Source of the DNA: a virus
IMG/VR virus record: IMGVR_UViG_3300017746_000197
Coordinates: 1-21,708 of that record
Strand: one strand, 5' to 3'
DNA: 21,708 bases
Shown: positions 7,001 to 13,397 of the stretch, piece after piece
Layout: each line of letters opens with the position of its first letter
Numbering within the stretch: the stretch's first letter is position 1
Notes under the pieces: model-generated
Told to the model about the DNA's origin: nothing
The model's input: the letters and a program-made list of their open reading frames with translations, nothing else
Databases searched by the model: none
Translations under genes and position numbers: made by a program

Positions 7001-7189
7001 CAAGCATCAGATGAATTGGCACCAGGTACAGAAGATTTGCAGTTGGGTAAATTAGATGAAACACAGATCCTAGCAGAACAACAACTGGCAGAATCAAAAC
7101 TGACCAATCAGAGACTAGGAGAACTACTCTCCAAGCAAACAGAAAGTAATGATCTGTCAGAGAAAATAGTTCAATACTCTTCAGTTTAA
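4058..7189 (+). CDS. Tape-measure-like tail or internal virion protein
   Basis: A 1043-residue protein, the largest complete one in the window. The N-terminal part is polar, helical-looking and rich in Ala, Gln, Glu and Lys, with coiled-coil-like stretches at about residues 290-355. A hydrophobic segment follows at about 525-560 (FAGPAVLVLTAGAVVALGIA), and a glycine-zipper-like segment at about 646-695 in which G or A recurs every few residues. The C-terminus is acidic. Long helical sequence plus membrane-active segments is typical of phage tape measure proteins, which set tail length and enter the cell envelope on DNA injection. Position beside gp26 and before the portal gene also fits a gp29-type role, although T4 gp29 is only about 590 residues. 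No peptidase or lysozyme motif was recognised. An internal structural protein is the alternative. The start has AGGA about 11 bases upstream. The last codons lie in a 32-base tandem duplication. Confidence 0.55.
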   Translation: MEEYDQEQIERLIKSLGPLPDSFNKLADSIKNANGGLGGLGDSAKDAANSMGTYSTAKKKATEAEQKHVRATEDNTTRSKAAYDQSIAALNTLGDALTNSQPSFADLGGVATNAGKSLGNLAENLLPAFGAQINVAIQLLGELSAAYLTQFAEQNEFGGQMRKMGVTVAEMGDGTRNTTDSMTDLAREAGYTSEMLSKIAGMMVKSSEAVALLGTNSTDGAKAFLEYSNISKTEQKRFARLGYTIEDLNAVQTNYIELQRASGINTKAQNLTARQLQKRSLEYAKSLTAISEITGRNAEQQIAAEQQQKAEYRNKIVSMNQQREISALEREAANETNAARKKELEDKAQSMKDELGARTQMTGTLARILGPDLAEQINTVMITGNFDETTTAIAQLGLNAGDLATAFEGVDPDKPEEVMAATQKILSDVISGQEDGLERFGDALIRMGADAEGFGKSVGLSAENLNLYQQAMDSGDEDKAREILKTALDNVNETTKSGKDTQLDFQAELEAMARSVRTASDGLLDFAGPAVLVLTAGAVVALGIAAAKAATSLALLGGPGGMKGMFKNLGTKGASLATRLAGSNAFKIGGGVATGAIAAYGSYDEGKDERRDIANDLADENIDQAEADRRTTVTNAETTGEMTGNMVGAVSGAFAGAKAGAMLGAFGGPVGVAIGGTLGTLIGAGLGAWAGGKGGSEVGEKIGSNMGASLEKDVRKANLALAEQSGFYDKKGAFKDSTVDFDKVRAAQKDKTLTQNTLQSMLEDNDMSDDDEAEITKILNQMKDANEGLETEKTVADAEQADIKKESEADEKLIADLGLDGDTQTEIDDAVVEVQKEMVTKTDLLKDSIDKQAEATARLIVATNVVAEITGQQVQIEKAKPEELPPGVMLDTLTGEFRSYAYKLSDTKEGGGLYAKNFKTAEEADAYQKSDQFGRDPIADARFKAKEAADLAELDAELLAERGHVIPPPPDTNNLVTDPDAQASDELAPGTEDLQLGKLDETQILAEQQLAESKLTNQRLGELLSKQTESNDLSEKIVQYSSV

Positions 7190-7221
7190 CAGAGAAAATA
7201 GTTCAATACTCTTCAGTTTAA
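7158..7221 (+). repeat. Perfect 32-base tandem duplication across a stop codon
   Basis: Bases 7158-7189 are repeated exactly at 7190-7221. The first copy encodes the last residues and TAA stop of the tape-measure-like protein; the second is untranslated leader in front of the late-promoter motif and portal gene. Perfect identity suggests a recent slippage or replication event. Confidence 0.95.
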
Positions 7222-7228
7222 CTAAATA
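7222..7228 (+). promoter_or_regulatory. Late-promoter motif before the portal gene
   Basis: CTAAATA directly follows the tandem duplication, 23 bases before the portal ATG. It is close to the T4 late consensus and shares the CTAAATA form with 3988, 9386 and 10886. Confidence 0.45.
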
Positions 7229-7251
7229 CATAGAGTACAAAGAGAACCTAT

Positions 7252-9036
7252 ATGGCATACACAAAGAAATTTTTAAACAAGAGCGGAGTATCAAGTCCTA
7301 TATCAGGGGGTAATAGTAACTCTGGCAGTTGGAATGGTGTAGGCGCCTCTGAAGCAGGTTACTCAAATACTGAATTTGGTTACAAGAACTACATGAGTAG
7401 GCTTCCTGAAGTTTACACAGGACATCCTAATAGAATCGAAAGATACAATCAGTATGAGATGATGGATGTTGATGCAGAAATCAATGCATGTTTAGATATT
7501 ATAGCAGAGTTTAGTACACAACGCAACGATCATAATAAAACTCCATTTTCAATAGCATTTAGAGATGACCCTACACCACATGAAACAGAACTCTTAACTA
7601 AACAGTTACAACAGTGGTGTAAACTCAACGAGTTTGATACTCGTATGTTTAAAATGTTTAGAAACGTAGTGAAATACGGAGATCAAGTCTTTGTAAGAGA
7701 TCCAGAGAACTTTAAACTCTACTGGGTTGACATGGTTAAAGTCATTAAAGTTATTGTTAATGAGAGTGAAGGTAAACTTCCTGAGCAGTATGTTATTAAA
7801 GACTTAAACATTAACTTACAGAACTTAACAGTTGCACAGAAAACAAACACAGATTTTGCCGCTAATCCAACAACAGGATTAGGTGGTACTGGTGGCGGTG
7901 GCGGAGCAGGTGGAGGCGGATACACTGTCCCATCTATGCCATACAACACATCAGGTAGTAGATTTACATTAGGACAAGCAGAATCAGCAATCGATTCTAA
8001 TCATGTTGTTCACTTGTCACTAACAGAAGGCTTAGATCGTTTCTGGCCTTTCGGACAATCAATCTTAGAGAACATCTTTAAAGTATATAAACAGAAAGAA
8101 CTATTAGAAGATGCTATCTTAATCTATCGTGTACAACGTGCGCCAGAACGTAGAATGTTTAAGATTGACGTAGGTAACATGCCTAGTCACTTAGCAATGG
8201 CATTCGTAGACAGAATTAAAAACGAGATACATCAAAGACGTATTCCAAGTATTCATGGCGGAGAATCAAAAGTAGATGCTACATATAATCCACTGTCAAT
8301 GAATGAAGATTACTTCTTCCCAGTTACATCAGAAGGTAGAGGATCATCTATCGAAGTTCTCCCAGGTGGACAGAACTTAGGTGAGATTGACGATCTTAAA
8401 TACTTTAATAACAGACTAGCAAGAGGACTACGTGTACCTAGTTCATACTTACCCACAGGTCCTGATGACAACACAACACCTCTAAACGACGGTCGTGTTG
8501 GTACTGCTATGATACAAGAATTTAGATTCAATCAGTATTGTGAAAGACTACAAAATTATATCTGTCAGAAACTTGATGATGAATTTAAATTATTCTTGCG
8601 TTGGAGAGGATTCAATATCGATACACAGTTATTTGATATTGAATTTAATCCTCCACAAAACTTTGCCGCATATCGTCAAAGTGAATTAGACACAGCAAGA
8701 GTCAACACATTCAGCGGTATGGAAGCGTTCCCTTATATCTCTAAACGTTTTGCACTAGAAAGATTCTTAGGATTGACTGAAGACGAAATCGTTAAGAATG
8801 AGAAAATGTGGGGAGAAGAAAATGCTGAAGAACCTGATATGGATCCAACAGGGTCTGATCTCAGAAGTGTTGGAGTCTCTACAGGTGATTTCGATGCTGA
8901 TATTGACACAAACGCAGAAATCGAAGATTCTGAAAACTTAGAAGACTTTGGTGATATGGACGTAGCAGGTCCAGTAGGAACTCCAGGCACAGCTACCGGC
9001 TCAGTTGAAGGTGCTGGTGAAGTCGGTCCTACATAA
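7252..9036 (+). CDS. 20: Portal vertex protein gp20
   Basis: A 594-residue protein of the T4 gp20 portal family (T4 gp20 is 524 residues). The dodecameric portal forms the head vertex through which the terminase pumps DNA and to which the tail attaches; it also nucleates the prohead. Recognisable conserved stretches are RLPEVYTGHPNRIERYNQYE, MDVDAEINACLDIIAEFST, VKYGDQVFVRDPENFKLYWV, YRVQRAPERRMFKIDVGNMP and RGLRVPSSYLPTGPDD. The middle has an unusual glycine-rich loop (nt 7875-7923), probably a flexible insertion. The C-terminus, after about residue 525, is acidic and low in complexity. The GAGAACC sequence ahead of the ATG gives a weak ribosome site. It is the first gene of the head operon. 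Confidence 0.95.
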   Translation: MAYTKKFLNKSGVSSPISGGNSNSGSWNGVGASEAGYSNTEFGYKNYMSRLPEVYTGHPNRIERYNQYEMMDVDAEINACLDIIAEFSTQRNDHNKTPFSIAFRDDPTPHETELLTKQLQQWCKLNEFDTRMFKMFRNVVKYGDQVFVRDPENFKLYWVDMVKVIKVIVNESEGKLPEQYVIKDLNINLQNLTVAQKTNTDFAANPTTGLGGTGGGGGAGGGGYTVPSMPYNTSGSRFTLGQAESAIDSNHVVHLSLTEGLDRFWPFGQSILENIFKVYKQKELLEDAILIYRVQRAPERRMFKIDVGNMPSHLAMAFVDRIKNEIHQRRIPSIHGGESKVDATYNPLSMNEDYFFPVTSEGRGSSIEVLPGGQNLGEIDDLKYFNNRLARGLRVPSSYLPTGPDDNTTPLNDGRVGTAMIQEFRFNQYCERLQNYICQKLDDEFKLFLRWRGFNIDTQLFDIEFNPPQNFAAYRQSELDTARVNTFSGMEAFPYISKRFALERFLGLTEDEIVKNEKMWGEENAEEPDMDPTGSDLRSVGVSTGDFDADIDTNAEIEDSENLEDFGDMDVAGPVGTPGTATGSVEGAGEVGPT

Positions 9037-9044
9037 TAAGAAAA

Positions 9045-9052
9045 GATAAATA
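9045..9052 (+). promoter_or_regulatory. Late promoter GATAAATA, predicted leaderless start
   Basis: GATAAATA matches the T4-type late octamer at 7 of 8 positions and ends 5 bases before the ATG at 9058. With T4 spacing (octamer at about -13 to -6), transcription would begin on the A of the start codon. No Shine-Dalgarno sequence is visible. Confidence 0.6.
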
Positions 9053-9057
9053 CTCTT

Positions 9058-9288
9058 ATGAAATTATTTGAAATGTTTGACGCCGCAATACCCGGGTTCC
9101 AAGATGTCGGAGATGACAACTCAAAACCTGTTTGGCGAACATCTAGGAAAACTAAACTCACATTAAACCAAATTAGAAAATTGCGTAAAATGTTAGATGT
9201 GAGAAATTACGAAAAAGCAAAACATTTACTGAAAGTTAAAAATCAGTATGGTGCAAAACCAGAAGAAGGCGCCGGTCCTTCTCTTTAA
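9058..9288 (+). CDS. Small basic protein between gp20 and the prohead core gene
   Basis: A 76-residue protein lying between the portal and the prohead core genes. The N-terminal half is mixed (KLFEMFDAAIPGFQDVGDDN); the middle is basic and helical, with RKTKLTLNQIRKLRKMLDVR. Small genes occupy the same position in marine T4-like phages, and T4 places small prohead genes 67 and 68 there. No catalytic motif is seen. A role in head assembly is inferred from position only. A late-promoter octamer ends 5 bases before the ATG and no ribosome-binding site is visible. An A/T-rich terminator hairpin begins inside the stop codon. Confidence 0.7.
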   Translation: MKLFEMFDAAIPGFQDVGDDNSKPVWRTSRKTKLTLNQIRKLRKMLDVRNYEKAKHLLKVKNQYGAKPEEGAGPSL

Positions 9289-9313
9289 AAAACTAAAATT
9301 AATTTAGTTTTTT
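9287..9313 (+). terminator. A/T-rich intrinsic terminator after the small gene
   Basis: AAAAAACTAAA (9287-9297) pairs perfectly with TTTAGTTTTTT (9303-9313) around the loop ATTAA, ending in six T. The A tract on the other side makes it potentially bidirectional. It begins within the TAA stop and separates portal transcription from the next late promoter. Confidence 0.7.
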
Positions 9314-9363
9314 GCCTATTTTTACCTCAAAAACTCAAAAAACGTAAAAAAGTAGTACTTAAA

Positions 9364-9380
9364 AGCCACTTTTGGTGGCT
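9364..9380 (+). other. Hairpin just upstream of a late-promoter motif
   Basis: AGCCAC (9364-9369) pairs with GTGGCT (9375-9380) around TTTTG. There is no T tract after it. It ends 5 bases before CTAAATA at 9386, so it may be a leftover terminator stem or an element affecting the promoter. Confidence 0.4.
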
Positions 9381-9385
9381 ATGTG

Positions 9386-9392
9386 CTAAATA
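9386..9392 (+). promoter_or_regulatory. Late-promoter motif before the acidic prohead gene
   Basis: CTAAATA, 41 bases before the ATG at 9434, with a good ribosome-binding site (AGGAG at 9422-9426) downstream. The terminator at 9287-9313 makes a separate promoter here likely. Confidence 0.45.
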
Positions 9393-9433
9393 TCTTTACA
9401 TAAAGCCATTTATAAACAATCAGGAGACCAATA

Positions 9434-10237
9434 ATGGAAAACAAAAAATTTGATAAACTTATCGACCTCATTATTAATGAGAACGAAGAACAGGCAAAAG
9501 ACCTTTTCCATGACATCGTTGTAGAAAAGTCCAGAGAAATCTATGAGTCAATTATGGCAGAAGAGGCTATGGATGACGATGACATGCATGAAAGCGAAGA
9601 GCATGTAGGCGAAATGATGGACGAAATCGCCTCAGAAGAACAAGGCGTCTCAGAAGATGAAGACGAACAAATTGATATCGAATCTGAAGAGATTTTTGAC
9701 ATTGACGGAGACTCTGGTGAAGAATCTTCTGAAGTTGAAGATGCTGTTATCAGAATCGAAGACAAACTAGACGAATTAATGGCTGACTTTGATGAAATCA
9801 TGGCAGACGAAGACGAACTAAAAGGTCGTGACGATGAGATGGATGCAGACTTGCATGACATCGAAGACAAGCAAGATGATATCGAAGGTGATATTGACGA
9901 CCAAGAAGTAGACGTAGACGTTTCTGTTGATGATGAAGAATTAGTTGCAGAAGCAATTACACTTCAAAAAGTCACAGCAAAAATGGGCGACAACGGTGAA
10001 AATACTAAGTCTCCAGTAGATGCAAACTCAGGTCAAAAAGGAATGGATGCACATCCAGTAGATTTTGATGAAGGCAATTCAGGAGAGCAAGGACGTCCAG
10101 CTCCAAAAGCAAAAGACGTTGATGGCGCTTCTAGCTTCCAAAATCAGCCCGGCAAAAACATGAAAGACATGTCTGCCGCTCCTAAGCCAGTGACTACACA
10201 GGCTTCAGGTACAAACACTAAATCTGTTATAGATTAA
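9434..10237 (+). CDS. Acidic prohead core (scaffold) protein, gp67-like position
   Basis: A 267-residue, extremely acidic protein; Asp and Glu dominate residues 45-170. The N-terminus is FDKLIDLIINENEEQAKDLF, then acidic low-complexity sequence, then LVAEAITLQKV and a polar tail with GDNGENTKSPVDANSGQKGM. Similar tails occur, from memory, in prohead core proteins encoded before gp21 in marine T4-like phages. In T4 this slot holds gp67, an acidic core protein of about 80 residues processed by gp21. LVAE followed by A matches the gp21 cleavage rule (L/I)-x-E. Internal scaffold function is thus likely. The gene has AGGAG 7 bases before the ATG, and the protease gene follows after 13 bases. Confidence 0.65.
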   Translation: MENKKFDKLIDLIINENEEQAKDLFHDIVVEKSREIYESIMAEEAMDDDDMHESEEHVGEMMDEIASEEQGVSEDEDEQIDIESEEIFDIDGDSGEESSEVEDAVIRIEDKLDELMADFDEIMADEDELKGRDDEMDADLHDIEDKQDDIEGDIDDQEVDVDVSVDDEELVAEAITLQKVTAKMGDNGENTKSPVDANSGQKGMDAHPVDFDEGNSGEQGRPAPKAKDVDGASSFQNQPGKNMKDMSAAPKPVTTQASGTNTKSVID

Positions 10238-10250
10238 GGAACTGATATAA

Positions 10251-10889
10251 ATGGCTTTATATCTTAAAGAACACTTAACATTCGACAACTCCGAAATGGT
10301 TGTCGAGTCTGTTAAAGAAGGTGATTCTGATTTGAAGACTCTTTATATGAAGGGTATCTTCATACAAGGCGGGGTAAAAAACGCAAATGAACGTGTTTAT
10401 CCTGTCAACGAGATCGAAAATGCCGTAGACACACTGAATGCTCAGATTAAAGAAGGCAATTCAGTATTAGGTGAAGTTGACCATCCAGATGATTTAAAAA
10501 TCAATTTAGATCGTGTATCACACATGATCTCAAATATGTGGATGGATGGACCGAACGGTTACGGTAAGTTAAAGATTTTACCAACTCCAATGGGTCAGTT
10601 AGTTCAGACCATGTTAGAGTCGGGGGTAAAACTCGGTGTATCTAGTAGAGGTAGCGGAAACGTTAACGATTTAGATGGCCGTGTAAGTGATTTTGAAATA
10701 ATCACAGTAGATATTGTTGCTCAACCAAGTGCACCAAATGCTTATCCTAAAGCAATATACGAAGGTCTGATGAATATGACCAACGGACATAAAGTTTTAG
10801 AAGTAGCACGAGAAGCGAGAGGCAATAAACAAGTAGAACGTTATTTGAAAGATGAGGTAACTCGTCTTATCAAAGACTTAAAAATCTAA
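10251..10889 (+). CDS. 21: Prohead core protease gp21
   Basis: A 212-residue member of the T4 gp21 prohead protease family, a serine protease with a herpesvirus-assemblin-like fold that digests the scaffold and trims the capsid protein before DNA packaging. Seen in sequence: GEVDHPD with probable catalytic H78, GVKLGVSSRGSG with the probable nucleophile among S131/S132, and FEIITVDIVAQPSAPNAYP (res. 148-166) containing a candidate acidic partner (D154) and the conserved QPSAP turn. The substitution-prone N-terminus includes IFIQGGVKNANERVYP. AAGGAA precedes the ATG. The stop overlaps a CTAAATA motif, and the scaffold gene starts 17 bases later. Candidate cleavage sites are visible in gp22, gp23 and the acidic core protein. 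Confidence 0.95.
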   Translation: MALYLKEHLTFDNSEMVVESVKEGDSDLKTLYMKGIFIQGGVKNANERVYPVNEIENAVDTLNAQIKEGNSVLGEVDHPDDLKINLDRVSHMISNMWMDGPNGYGKLKILPTPMGQLVQTMLESGVKLGVSSRGSGNVNDLDGRVSDFEIITVDIVAQPSAPNAYPKAIYEGLMNMTNGHKVLEVAREARGNKQVERYLKDEVTRLIKDLKI

Positions 10890-10892
10890 ATA
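10886..10892 (+). promoter_or_regulatory. Possible late-promoter motif before gp22
   Basis: CTAAATA overlaps the gp21 stop and lies 14 bases before the gp22 ATG, with the ribosome site AGGGG between. It could raise expression of scaffold and capsid, but may be a chance match given the AT-rich DNA. Confidence 0.3.
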
Positions 10893-10906
10893 GAGGGGAA
10901 ATCAGC

Positions 10907-12019
10907 ATGTTAGATGCTATCAAACCATTAATTGATTCAGGTCTTATTAACGAAGATGTTGCAAGTGAATTAGAAAGTACTTGGAGCACTAAGTTAAACG
11001 AGGCCAAAGATCAAGTCCGCGGCGAACTCAGAAATGAATTTGCACAACGATATGAACATGACAGAAGTGTCATGGTAGAGGCCCTTGACAAGATGGTAAC
11101 GGAATCTCTAAGTGAAGAAATAAAAGACTTCCACGATGAGAAGAAGGCTATTAACGAAGATCGTGTAAAAGCGAAATTGAAACTTAAAGAAAGTGCAGGT
11201 AAATTTAATAACTTTATGGTAACTAAGTTAGCAGAAGAAATTAAAGAACTACGTACTGATCGTAAGATTCAGTTGGAAAACCAAGATAAACTTCAAAAGT
11301 TTATCACTCATGCATTGGCTAGAGAGATCAAAGAATTTGCTCAGGATAGACAAGCAGTGGTTGAACAACGAGTTAAGTTAGTTGCAGAAGGTCGTGCTAA
11401 ACTTGAAGAACTTAAAGCGAGATTCGTCTCTGAGAGTTCTAAAAGAGTTAGTGCTTCAGTTGCAACACATCTTAAAGGTGAACTATCACAACTTAAAGAA
11501 GATATTAAAATCGCTAGGGAGAATAACTTCGGTCGTAAGATATTTGAAACATTCGCAGGTGAATTCAGCACAACTTATCTAAATGATAAGGCTGAAACAC
11601 GTAAGATCGTTTCTGTATTGAATGATAAAGAACAAGAACTAGCAGAATCAAAGGTCGAACTTGCGAAAGCGAATCAGATCATTGAATCAAAGGAACGTGA
11701 AGTTAACATTATTAAAGAATCTACTCAGCGTGAAAAAGAAATGGTTAAATTAACTGCTTCTTTGAACAAAGAGAAGGCTCAAGTAATGCGATCTTTACTT
11801 GAAAGCGTTCAGACGCCAAAGCTGAAGAACGCATTTGACAAGTATTTACCAGCAGTATTAAATGAAGGAAGTGAAAAGAAATCTGAAAAGAAATCTTTAA
11901 CTGAATCTGTTTCAACTGTACAAACCGGTAATAAATCTGCCAAGAAAGAACAGCATGTCGAAGATGAATCTGATGCAAGTAGCAACGTGATTGATCTGAA
12001 ACGTCTGGCAGGGCTTTAA
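10907..12019 (+). CDS. 22: Major prohead scaffold protein gp22
   Basis: A 370-residue, highly charged, almost wholly helical protein with coiled-coil-like Lys/Glu/Leu patterns, located between protease and capsid genes as in T4 (gp22, 269 residues). It forms the prohead core on which gp23 assembles and is destroyed by gp21 during maturation. Candidate gp21 sites of the form (L/I)xE or close are LNE|A at 30-33, MVE|A at 56-59, LNE|G at 318-321 and LTE|S at 331-334. The C-terminal 50 residues are Ser/Lys/Glu-rich and end with DLKRLAGL, a short hydrophobic tip that might contact gp23. The N-terminal LIDSGLINEDVASELE is also family-like. AGGGGAAA lies ahead of the ATG. Confidence 0.9.
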   Translation: MLDAIKPLIDSGLINEDVASELESTWSTKLNEAKDQVRGELRNEFAQRYEHDRSVMVEALDKMVTESLSEEIKDFHDEKKAINEDRVKAKLKLKESAGKFNNFMVTKLAEEIKELRTDRKIQLENQDKLQKFITHALAREIKEFAQDRQAVVEQRVKLVAEGRAKLEELKARFVSESSKRVSASVATHLKGELSQLKEDIKIARENNFGRKIFETFAGEFSTTYLNDKAETRKIVSVLNDKEQELAESKVELAKANQIIESKEREVNIIKESTQREKEMVKLTASLNKEKAQVMRSLLESVQTPKLKNAFDKYLPAVLNEGSEKKSEKKSLTESVSTVQTGNKSAKKEQHVEDESDASSNVIDLKRLAGL

Positions 12020-12051
12020 TTTAAACTAGACATAGATTAGGAGAAATAACA

Positions 12052-13251
12052 ATGTCAAAAGTACTCTTAGAAAGTCGTTGGGGCGAAACCAAAGAAGCTC
12101 TGTTAGAAGGCTTAAAAGGCAATCGCCGATCAACAATGGGTGTCGTCCTTGAAAACACTCGCAAAGGACTCTTAAATGAGACTGCTACAGCAGGTAGCAC
12201 CGGAGCAGGAAATATAGCAACACTTAACCGTGTAATCTTACCAGTAATCAGAAGGGTTATGCCTACTGTTATTGCTAACGAACTAGTCGGCGTTCAGCCA
12301 ATGACTGGTCCTGTTGGACAGATTCACACATTGCGTGTTCGTTATGCTCAGTCATTGACTGACAACTCGGCTGCCGCTACATCAGTAACAGCAGGCGAAG
12401 AAGCATTATCACCATTCAAAATTGCACAAGCATACTCACGTACTGCTAGTGGAACAGCGACAACCAATTCATATACAGGTGGAGACACAGCGGTATTAGA
12501 AGGTAACGGTGGTAAACAAATCAGTGTGCAAATCTTAAGACAAGCGGTTGAAGCGAAGTCACGTAAGTTACAAGCACGTTGGACATTTGAAGCCGCTCAG
12601 GACGCACAGTCTCAGCACGGCATCGATGTTGAAGCAGAGATTATGGCTGCTTTAGCACAAGAAATCACTGCTGAAATCGATCAAGAGGTATTACTATCTC
12701 TTAGAACGTTAGCGGCAACTGAGTTCACTTATAATCAGGCTGCGGTATCTGGTACTGCTACTTACGTTGGTGATGAACATGCGGCACTTGCTGTATTAAT
12801 CAACAGAGTTGCAAACTTGATCGCACAAAGAACACGTAGAGGCGCAGGTAACTGGGCTGTTGTGAGTTCTGCGGCCTTAACTGTATTACAATCTGCAACT
12901 ACATCAGCATTTGCACGTACAACTGAAGGTACTTTTGAAGCACCTACTAACACTAAGTTTGTTGGTACGTTGAACGGCGCTATGCGTGTTTTCGTTGATT
13001 CATATGCTCCTGATACTCAAGCAGTATTAGTTGGATACAAAGGATCATCTGAGACTGATGCGGCTGCCTTCTATTGCCCATATATTCCATTAATGAGCAG
13101 TGGAGTTGTACTAGATCCAGCTACGTTTGAGCCAGTCGTGTCATTTATGACTCGTTACGGTTACATCGAACTAACTAACACTGCATCATCATTTGGTAAT
13201 GCGGCTGATTACTTAGGCGAGATCGCAGTTCAAAACTTAACTTTCCAATAA
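12052..13251 (+). CDS. 23: Major capsid protein gp23
   Basis: A 399-residue T4-type capsid protein with the HK97 fold, the hexamer-forming shell subunit. Recognisable stretches are NRVILPVIRRVMPTVIANEL, VGVQPMTGPVGQIHTLRVRY, SRKLQARWTFEAAQDAQSQH, VVSSAALTVLQ and FYCPYIPLMSSG. An N-terminal segment ending LNE (res. 41-43) precedes TATAGS; this is the expected place for removal by gp21, although T rather than A or G follows the cut. T4 gp23 has 521 residues, so this one is short and probably lacks much of the T4 insertion domain. AGGAG lies 8 bases before the ATG. A strong terminator follows 36 bases after the stop, as expected for the most highly expressed gene. Confidence 0.95.
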   Translation: MSKVLLESRWGETKEALLEGLKGNRRSTMGVVLENTRKGLLNETATAGSTGAGNIATLNRVILPVIRRVMPTVIANELVGVQPMTGPVGQIHTLRVRYAQSLTDNSAAATSVTAGEEALSPFKIAQAYSRTASGTATTNSYTGGDTAVLEGNGGKQISVQILRQAVEAKSRKLQARWTFEAAQDAQSQHGIDVEAEIMAALAQEITAEIDQEVLLSLRTLAATEFTYNQAAVSGTATYVGDEHAALAVLINRVANLIAQRTRRGAGNWAVVSSAALTVLQSATTSAFARTTEGTFEAPTNTKFVGTLNGAMRVFVDSYAPDTQAVLVGYKGSSETDAAAFYCPYIPLMSSGVVLDPATFEPVVSFMTRYGYIELTNTASSFGNAADYLGEIAVQNLTFQ

Positions 13252-13287
13252 GCCGATTATTATATAGTCAACTTATTAAATAAGTTT

Positions 13288-13317
13288 AAAAGCCTCTTTT
13301 ATTAGAGGCTTTTTTTT
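13288..13317 (+). terminator. Strong intrinsic terminator after the capsid gene
   Basis: AAAAGCCTCT (13288-13297) pairs perfectly with AGAGGCTTTT (13304-13313) around a 6-base loop, and the T run extends over 13310-13317. It ends the head operon. Confidence 0.92.
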
Positions 13318-13331
13318 GGGTAGAAAAAGGC

Positions 13332-13360
13332 TTGACAAATTATTTTTGAGGCAGTATAAT
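13332..13360 (+). promoter_or_regulatory. Consensus sigma70 promoter
   Basis: TTGACA (13332-13337), a 17-base spacer and TATAAT (13355-13360): both hexamers and the spacing are perfect bacterial consensus. It lies 15 bases after the capsid terminator and 38 bases before the next ATG, so a start near 13367 is predicted. It would let host RNA polymerase transcribe the next genes without late phage factors. Confidence 0.88.
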
Positions 13361-13363
13361 ATA

Positions 13364-13370
13364 TTAAATA
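13364..13370 (+). promoter_or_regulatory. Possible late-promoter motif overlapping the sigma70 start
   Basis: TTAAATA directly follows the sigma70 -10 box, 27 bases before the ATG. If used, the gene would have both early and late starts. The match is weaker than at other late sites. Confidence 0.25.
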
Positions 13371-13397
13371 CGAGTATAGTTTTAGCGGAGTACACCT

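Noticed and set aside
9541-9870. Ser-rich minus-strand frame antisense to the acidic prohead gene
   Set aside because: Asp/Glu codons (GAN) read backwards give a Ser/Phe-rich shadow; there is no independent evidence of coding.
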